From Voacanga thouarsii (Eukaryota; Streptophyta; Magnoliopsida; Gentianales; Apocynaceae), in contig JANUWF010001937.1 in NCBI GenBank assembly GCA_026120185.1, positions 372,001 to 436,000 on the forward strand: a stretch of DNA of 64,000 nt, given 5' to 3'. Under the pieces are notes generated by a model. It saw nothing but the letters and a program-made list of their open reading frames with translations. It was not told the origin of the DNA and did not search any database. Both the position numbers and the translations under genes were made by a program. Below, piece by piece: positions 56,506 through 64,000 of the stretch (positions are counted from its first letter, which is position 1; each line of letters begins with the position of its first letter).

Positions 56506-59230
56506 GTGAATTACTTTGCAAAATGGAGTGAGGTCATAAAAGCAATAGAAGCTAAGGAACCGATTATTCTTCTTATTTGCAAGGGATCTTATGTTTTTAC
56601 TAATAATTCTACTTTTCCTTTGCCTAATGAAATTGTAGCCATTCTTAAAGAGTTTGACAATGTTTTTCCAAAGGAGGTGCCCAGAGGATTGCCACCCATA
56701 AGAGGAGTTGAACATCAAATAGACTTTATACCTGGTGTTGTCATCCCCAACCGACCAGCCTATAGAACCAATTTAGAGGAGGTAAAGGAATTACAAAAGC
56801 AAGTGGAGGAATTACTTAGAAAGGGGCATGTGAGAGAGAGCCTAAGCCCATGTGCAATTTCAATTCTCTTAGTTCTCAAGAAGGATGGGACTTGGCGCAT
56901 CTGTATGGATTGTCATGTCATCAACAATATCATGATTAAGTATCGTTGTCCCATTCCTAGACTAGGTAACTTGCTTGATGAGTTGTTTAGTATATGCATT
57001 TTCTCTAAAATTGATTTGAAATTCGGTTATCACTAAATTAGGATTAGGGAAGGGGATGAGTGGAAAATGACCTCTAAAACTAAACAAGAATTGTTGTTAG
57101 TGTTATGCCCTAGAGGCAATCACTTGTACATTGCATATGACACATTTTATTTTAATAAAAATGCATTATTTATCTTACGGTTTCTTTTATTTACTTTTGT
57201 ATAATATAACTATTAGATACAATCCCTAACATAACATTGTGTTAAGAAAATCATGACAGAGATCATGATATGAGATTCCTACTACACTGTATAGTGTTAG
57301 TACTTAAATAGTCCCTAGTTGTAGTATTAATGAGACAAGACATCATTAATGCATTAAGATTAGATGTGTTAAACTTCCTGATTTGATTAGGCGGTGTTTC
57401 TCATATCCGTAACTATTGAGATACTCAAAGTTAACATGTGGATGCTTGTTAATGGAATAAGTACATTAGACGACCTAGTTATGAGATAATTACATGGATA
57501 ACTATTTAGTGCCAGTGATATAATCCCAATATAGCAAACGTGCAAGTATCCTTAGACTTGAGATCTCCAAAGTACTTTATTTGTTGAGTGTTGTTCTTTG
57601 ATTCCAATCTCTAGAGCCAGATTGAGGGCCACCTATTGGATGGATATTGGGTACATTGTGAGATAAATGAAAGTAACTTAGATGGTTAATAAAGGATTCA
57701 CCACTCCTAATAGTAGGGGCGAATATCTCACAACCACTTGTAGGAATTACTACTCGAGAAGTCCTTGACCAATGCGACTATGTATTGAAAATAGTTCCAA
57801 TTGATACACATCTAGAGTAGTGGGTTCCTGGTACAAGTACTATTATATTCAGGCTAGAATTAATATATGCTGGAGGGAGTTGGTACTAATTTTGTACTCC
57901 AAATCGAATGAGATATTGTATGGTGAAAGGAGTTAATTACACTGTAGTTTGTTATTGAAAGGTTCATGTCAAGCCACTTAACTTCTTGGACTCTTAGGTG
58001 GTCATGATGTGTTGCTAGATACCGCTCATGATTTGAAAATATGACTTTATTAATTGATGAATTAACAAACTAATCCTAATTAGAATTAATATGATTAATT
58101 CTAATTAATTATGGATTATTAATCTCAAAGACATTTGAATTAATTCATGTTCGCTACCAATTGACTGGGAAACCTTGTAGGTCACACACAATAGATGATT
58201 ATATACTCAAGATATTATTTGATAACATAGTTGGGTTAATTGTGAGAAAGAGGGGTTGTTGTGACCAAATTATAATTTGTTATAATTTATGGTCCAAATT
58301 GTAATTATGAGAACTTGATATTACCAATTACAATTAGGGAATTCTAACTGTTTTAGAATTCTCAGATGGAGTATTTTCAGCAGAAGATTTTCGTGTAATA
58401 CATGGGATACATGCACGATTCCTACGGGCTGAAGTATACACGAAAAAAAAACCCTAGGGTAACACACAACTTCTCTTCTTCTTCTCTCTCTCTCTCGTTT
58501 TTCTGAAAAACAAGAAGAACCCTAGCCGTCACTTTGTTTTCTGCTAGCACAGAAAATCTTGGTGCTTGAGTGCGATCCTCCGTGTGAATTTCTGTTAGAG
58601 ATAATCACACACTGTGATTATAGTGGTTGGATATTCAACTCTCGTGGTATTTAATCAAGAGGATTGCTGGATCGCACCACACTCATCAAACTTAAAGAAG
58701 GAAAATTTTTATTTTTTGGACACTCAAAGAAAGGTAAAGCCTTTACCTTTGTTCTCTATATGTCTTATTTTTCACTCATATGTGGGTCCTGGGATGGTAT
58801 CTCAATCTTATTTTTTCGCTGCGCCATATATGATATGCATGAGATACCCAACAATTATATGAGTGGCTTGTTATGCCTTTTGGGTTGTTAATTCTCCTAG
58901 CACTTTCATCTGTTTAATTCTTCATGTTCTAAGGGAATTTATTGAAAATTTTGTTATTGTGTACTTTGATAATATATTGATATATGACAAATCATATATG
59001 GATCATTTGAATCATCTTCAATGTGTGTTTTTGCTCTTAGAAGGGAGAGATTGTTTGCTAACTTGAAAAAATGCTCTTTTTGTTTAGAGAGGGTTACAAA
59101 AAGTGAAAGTAATTCAAGATTGGCCCACTCCTACCACCATTACCCAAGTTCGTAGTTTTCATGGGCTAGCTAGCTTCTATAGGAGATTCATCAAGAATTT
59201 TATCATCCTAGTAGCCCCTTAATACGAAGT
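56506..59230 (+). pseudogene. Rei-2 reverse transcriptase, split by Cop-W copy B
   Basis: 56506-57036 encodes the pol linker and fingers (EVPRGLPPIRGVEHQIDFIP, VLKKDGTWRICMDC). A stop at 57034 is followed by in-frame IRIREGDEWKM. Cop-W interrupts at 57095, and the palm continues after 58853 with EWLVMPFG, then after a frameshift VIVYFDNILIY (YFDD with D to N) near 58951. The flanks rejoin at the near-identical ATTGT/ATTAT duplication. Confidence 0.88.
57095..58853 (+). mobile_element. Cop-W LTR, copy B
   Basis: A 1759-bp solo LTR in the opposite orientation, TGTTAGTGTTATGCCC to GATACCCAACA, flanked by ATTGT (57090-57094) and ATTAT (58854-58858). A CT-rich stretch at about 58470-58500 is followed by AACCCTAGCC, possibly the transcribed leader. 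Confidence 0.9.
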
Positions 59231-59329
59231 GGCGAAGAAAAATGTGGGAATTAGGTGGGAGGAAGCCTAATAAAGAGCTTTTTAATCCCTTAAAAACAAA
59301 TTGAGTCAATCTCCAATTCTCATCCTATC

Positions 59330-59656
59330 AAATTTTGAGAAGACATTTGAGACATAAGTGGGGTAGGGATATGTGCAGTTCTAACCCAAGACCGAAAGCT
59401 CATTGCATATTTTAGTGAGAAATTATCTGGGGAGGCCATCAATTATTCCACATATGGTAAAGAGCTATTTACCTTGGTTAGGACCCGAGAGTATGGGCAA
59501 CACTACTTATTTCCAAGAGAGTTTGTGATCCATACCACCCATGAGACCCTTAAACACCTCAAAAGCTAACAAAATCTAAACAAGAGGCATGCAAGATGGA
59601 TGGAGTTTATTGAGACATTTTCTTATATCATTCAGTAAAAAAAAGGTAAAAAGAAT
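59330..59656 (+). pseudogene. Rei-2 RNase H
   Basis: A region with [20 protein letters not shown], then [10 protein letters not shown] and [12 protein letters not shown], the order of gypsy RNase H. The first catalytic Asp region is broken by a stop. Confidence 0.8.
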
Positions 59657-60484
59657 GTGGTTATGGATGCACTATCGTATGCACTTTTAAACTCTTTGGA
59701 TGCTAAACTTCTTAGTTTTGAACTTGTGAAAGAATTGTATGATAATAATGAGAAGTTTCGAGATATTTTTCGTGTTTGTGAAAAATGTGCATTTGCTAAG
59801 TACTATATGCATGATGGTTTCTTATTTGGAGAAGTAAGGCTTTATGTGCCAAAGGGATCCATTAGAGAATTGCTAGTTAAGGAGGCCTATAGTGGGGGAT
59901 TAATGAGATATTTTGGTATTACAAAGACCTTAGGCATCCTTAAGGAACATTTCTTTTGGCAAAAAATAAGAAGAGATGTGAAGAAACATTATTCTCATCG
60001 CATAATTTGTAGGCGGGCAAAATATAGATCACTTCCACATAGATTGTACACTCCTTTTCACACTCCAACTGCTTCTTCAGTTGATATTTCCATAGATTTT
60101 ATCTTAGGATTGCCTAGATCCAAATAGGGTATGTATTCCATATTTGTTATTATTGATCGATTCTCGAAAATGGCTTATTTTGTAGCTTGTTCCAAGACTA
60201 ATGATGCTTTTCATATTACAGATTTATTCTTCAAAGAAGTGGTGAGAATGCATGCAATTCCAAAGACTATTGTATCGGATAATGACACAAAGTTCCTTAG
60301 TCATTTTTGGAGATTCTTATAGAACAAACTTGGTACTAACCTTTTGTATTCCACAACTTGCCACCCTTAAACAAAAGTGGTCAGCCGAACACACACCCAA
60401 CTCTTAAGGACCATCATCAAGAAGAACTTGAACGATTGGGAAAAATGCTTATCACACATTGAGTTTACCTACAATAGGGCTATT
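59657..60484 (+). pseudogene. Rei-2 integrase, truncated
   Basis: The zinc domain is damaged (LMRYFGITKTL, then HRIICRRAKYRS). The core shows VDISIDFILGLPRS (first Asp), a stop at 60125, [13 protein letters not shown] (second Asp) and TKVVSRTHTQ, where the catalytic Glu codon reads Lys next to a stop. The frame ends at FTYNRAI, cut by Cop-W copy C at 60485. The GPY/F and chromodomain regions are lost. Confidence 0.85.
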
Positions 60485-62201
60485 TGTTGGGTATCTCATG
60501 CTCGTATCCTATACAGCGCATCGGAAAATAAAACGAGGTACCCTCCCAAGACCCATCTATGTGTGGAAAACAAGACATAATGAGGGTAAAGGTAACAGCT
60601 TTTACCTTTGCGTGATCGTCTGAAGAACAAAAATTTCTTCTTTAAATTGAAGCGCGATCCAGCAATCCTCGTGATCAACCTCCACGTGAGTTGAACGTCT
60701 AACCACTATAATCATAGTGTGTGATTATCTCTAACAGTAATCCACACAGAGGAATACTCAAGCACCAAATTTCTGTGCTAGTAGAAAAAGGATGGCGGCT
60801 AGGGTTAAAGATCAAAATCGAGAGAAAGAATAAGAAGATTTTTGTGGCTATTGTTTTTATGTGTTGTTCAGCTATTAGCTAGGGTTCTTCGTGTGTTATT
60901 AGCTACTATATATCACATGAAATTCCCTTCCCAAAACTGAGAATTCTAATCCTATTAGAATTCCCTAATTGTAATTGAAAACATCAAGTTCTCACAATTA
61001 CAACTTGTACCACAAATTATAACTAATTATAATTTATCCACAACAATTTTTCTTTCTCTCAATTAACCTCACAATGTTATCAAATAACATCTTGAGTATA
61101 TAATCCTCTATTGTGTGTGACCTATTAGGTTTCCCAGTCAATTGGTAGAGAATATGAATTAATCCAAACGTCTTTGAGATTAATAATCCATAATTAATTA
61201 GAATTAATCCTATTAATTCTAATCATGATTGGTTTACTAATTCATCAATTAATAAACCCATATTCCCAGATCATGAGCGGTATCTAGCAACACATCATGA
61301 CCACCCAAGAGTCTAAGAAGTCAAGTGGCTTGACATGAACCCTTCAATAACAAACTTCAGTGCAATCAACTCATTTTACCATACAATATCTCATTCGGTT
61401 TGGAGTACAAAACTAGTGTTAACTCCCTCCAGAATTAATTCTGGCCCGAATACAATAGTACTTATACCAGGAACCCACTGCTCTAGATGTGAATCAATTG
61501 GAACTGTTTCCAATACATAATTGCCTTGGCCAAGGACTTTCGAGTAGTAATTCCTACAAATGGCCCTGAGATATTCGCCCCTACTATTAGGAGTGGTGAA
61601 TCCTTTATTGATTCTCTCAACTACTTTCGTTTCTCTCATCATGTACCCAATATTCATCCCATAGGTGGCCCTCAATCGAGCTCCGGAGATTGGAATCAAA
61701 GTACAAGGCTCAGCAAACAAAGTACCTTGGAGATCTCATGTCTAAGGATACTTGCACATTTTCTATATTGAGATTATATCACTGGCACTAAATAGTTATC
61801 CATGTGATTATCTCAAAGCTAGGTCATCCAATGAACTTGTTCCATTAACAAGCATCCATGTGTTAACTTTAAGTATCTTAATACTCACGGTTATGAGAAC
61901 CACCGCCTGATCAATTTAAGAAGTCTAACACATGCTAGTCTTAACGCATTAATGATGTCATATCTCATTAATACTACAACTATGGACTATTTAAGTACTA
62001 ACACCATCCAGTGTAATAGGAATCTTATATCATGATCTCTATCATGATTTCCTTAACACAGTGTTGTACTAGGGACTTTATCGAACAATTATATTACTTA
62101 AAGTAAACAAAAGAAACTGTAAGATAAATAATGCCTTTTATTAAAATAAAATGTGTCATATATAATGTACAAGTGATTGCCTCTAGGGCACACCACTAAT
62201 A
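60485..62201 (-). mobile_element. Cop-W LTR, copy C, at a junction between two elements
   Basis: A 1717-bp LTR matching copies A and B. The left flank is Rei-2 integrase (CTATT) while the right flank (ATTCA) belongs to an Athila-like element. There is no convincing duplication. This is the expected product of recombination between two separate Cop-W insertions, with loss of what lay between. Confidence 0.8.
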
Positions 62202-64000
62202 ATTCATTCATAACAAAGCCGTAATTTCTTTCCAACCTTAGACACAAAATTGTCATTCATTCACCCTTTAAAAACCTTTGGAAACTCATACATTAAATCA
62301 AATAATTCCAAGGCCATCAAAGTTAAGTTAAGCAATTTTATATCTAGTACATGAAAATTATTCCACTCCTCAAGTAAAAATATAGATAACATAAATCTTA
62401 CAAGTCAGGTCATTTAACCAATTCAAGCATTATAAACTCAAATTTACCAAACTCGAGTTAGTGAAATAAGGAAAACACTCCACTCTTTATTTGTTTTCTA
62501 TGACTTTGGGAATTAATAGCCTCAAGTGCGTGGATTTCTCTTCACACACTATATTGGCCCCCCTTTACAATCATCACTCATCATTTTTCTCTAGTAATTT
62601 TTCAACATTTTTTTCTTTTTCTTGCCTTTTTGCCTTCAAGATAGCCTCAGAGAGTGCACCGAATACACTTGCTACTTCTCTCTATATTAACCCCCTTTTC
62701 AACAAAAGGTCTTCAAAGATAAAAACAATAAGACATTTTTTCTCAACTCAATTTTTTTCACCTCATATTTTTTCATATATATATATATATTAACTCACAT
62801 TCCTTATTCAAAACTCAAAGTTAATTAAATTCTAAATCCATAATACAAGAATTAATCAGCAACTCTTCCCATATTTCATCATATCATCCCTATTCAAACT
62901 CAAAGAATAAAATAAAACTCAAATACCAAATATAACCGAGGTTAACTTAAATTCTCAAGACTTAGCAAAATTCAACTTAATACACAAGTTTACTTTTTTA
63001 ATAAAATCCTACCATACTGAATGACAAATTCATATCCAAAGTTAAAAAGGAAATCATATCTTCATTATAGATAAATAAACTCATTTTAGCTCCAATTTTT
63101 TTATAAAAAAAATTCAAAAATTCCAACAATTCAAACATATATCATTGAAAATCCCTCAAACATATATACTTGGAAATCCACTGAAAATCACAAAAATGCA
63201 CTTGAGAAAATGTTAAATCTCTCCCCCACACTTAAATTGGACATTGTCCTCAATGGCCTAAAATAGCACACTAAAGCATAAATAAGGGACCAAGAATGTA
63301 AAGAGGGAAAAGAAAATAAGACTCCCCAAGGCAGATTAGCTCCATGAAAAGTTCAAAGGTCAAATTTCAAAGTAACTCAACAAAAAAAAAAAATTCATCA
63401 AGATAATTGATAAAAACTTGGACCAAGAATATCACTAAAGCACTTCCCCACACTTAAACTGGATCATGTCCTTATTGGGAAAAAAAAAACACACAATAAA
63501 GCAACTCTAATGGGACTAAAATTAAAAAGGAGTAGAAAGTTTAAGCAATACTCCCCAAGTGTAGATTAGCTCCAAGATATAAAACGTTTAGTCTTCAAGA
63601 AGTTGGAAGAATTATCCCAGCAAACTTCAACCTACAAATAGAAAGATGAACACACAAGTAAAAGTATAAAGCGTAAATGGAACAAAAATACAAATCAGGG
63701 GAAAAGAAAAATATAAAGTCAAAGCCTTTAAGTCCCCATCGACGTAGAGTCCTCCTTGTTGCCAAAGTGTCGAATAGCACCACCATAACCTCCAAAGGCT
63801 CACAAGATCCTCTCCTTGTCTCACACTTTGCAATTGGTGCTCTTTTCAGTAAAGAATGTTTTCAAACTTTTGAGTCTCAAGAAACACAAGACAAGGAGAC
63901 TATCTAACATAGATAGCAAAAGTACAATGCCAACCAATTTTAATCAACATAGCAAAATACCACAAGGAGGCCAAGATTTCCAAATTTGCAAAAATTTCAG
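62202..64000 (-). mobile_element. Ath-C: Athila-like copy, partial, minus strand
   Basis: Homologous to Ath-B 27617-27673 plus 48877-50470 and antisense to Ath-A 38000-39630. It begins just inside the PPT side; PPT and 3' LTR are missing because of the Cop-W junction. PPT-like tracts lie at 63221-63236 and 63443-63459. It continues past the window end. I see no coding frame; the short ORFs near 63595-63907 are not supported. Confidence 0.8.

Larger units (their letters stand above)
51035..60484 (+). mobile_element. Rei-2: Ty3/gypsy element, Reina-like, 3' end missing
   Basis: LTR (51035-51851), PBS, gag, zinc knuckle, protease, RT, RNase H and integrase in order on the + strand, broken by Cop-W LTRs at 53142-54872 and 57095-58853. 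It ends inside integrase at 60484, where a third Cop-W LTR starts. No 3' LTR is in the window. The short LTR and the RT sequence style (PPIRGVEHQIDFIPG, EWLVMPFG) point to Reina. Confidence 0.87.

Overview
The window is plant nuclear DNA built almost entirely of retrotransposons. I see no intact host gene, no classical tRNA or rRNA gene and no CRISPR array. It has chromodomain Ty3/gypsy elements of Tekay and Reina type, Ty1/copia elements primed from the initiator-Met tRNA, a family with a tRNA-Asp-like primer site and Athila/Tat-type polypurine tracts, and an L1-type LINE with a DUF4283 first ORF. Together these point to a flowering plant, probably a eudicot, in pericentromeric-type heterochromatin. 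The species cannot be told from this sequence. Element names used here (Tek-1, Cop-Y and so on) are labels for this window only.

Layout. 1-11711: Tek-1, a + strand Tekay/Del-like gypsy with 4.3 kb LTRs (5' LTR cut by the window start) and an extra acidic ORF before gag. 11712-16454: the 5' half of a minus-strand copia (Cop-Y), broken at its left by Tek-1 and carrying a solo copia LTR (Cop-X, 13691-15740). 16455-25983: a minus-strand LINE, split by a small gypsy derivative (Rei-NA, 21421-25690, target duplication GGGCC). 25989-50889: a minus-strand non-autonomous Athila-like element (Ath-B), split by the copia Cop-Z (27674-48876, duplication TCAAA). Cop-Z's right LTR holds Ath-A (35449-45701), which itself holds a solo Tekay LTR (39788-44312, duplication AAAGG), and also holds a second Cop-X solo LTR (45889-47574, duplication ATATT). 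50889-60484: a + strand Reina-like gypsy (Rei-2), with a pol tail upstream of its LTR, split by copia LTRs Cop-W at 53142-54872 and 57095-58853. A third Cop-W LTR at 60485-62201 forms the junction to another Athila-like copy (Ath-C, 62202-64000).

The matching target-site duplications give a relative order: LINE and Ath-B are older than Cop-Z, Cop-Z is older than Ath-A, and Ath-A is older than the Tekay solo LTR. Every pol reading frame is broken by stops or frameshifts, so no element here looks autonomous.

The most unusual signals are: (i) clusters of a near-perfect palindrome, ACCTGGCGCCAGGT, recurring in LTRs or leaders of several unrelated families; (ii) the Tek-1 upstream ORF with a textbook SUMO-interaction-like motif beside CK2-type acidic repeats; (iii) a coding-poor Athila-like family with several PPT-like tracts at matching places in its copies; (iv) tRNA-like A/B-box segments inside an LTR and inside a copia leader.
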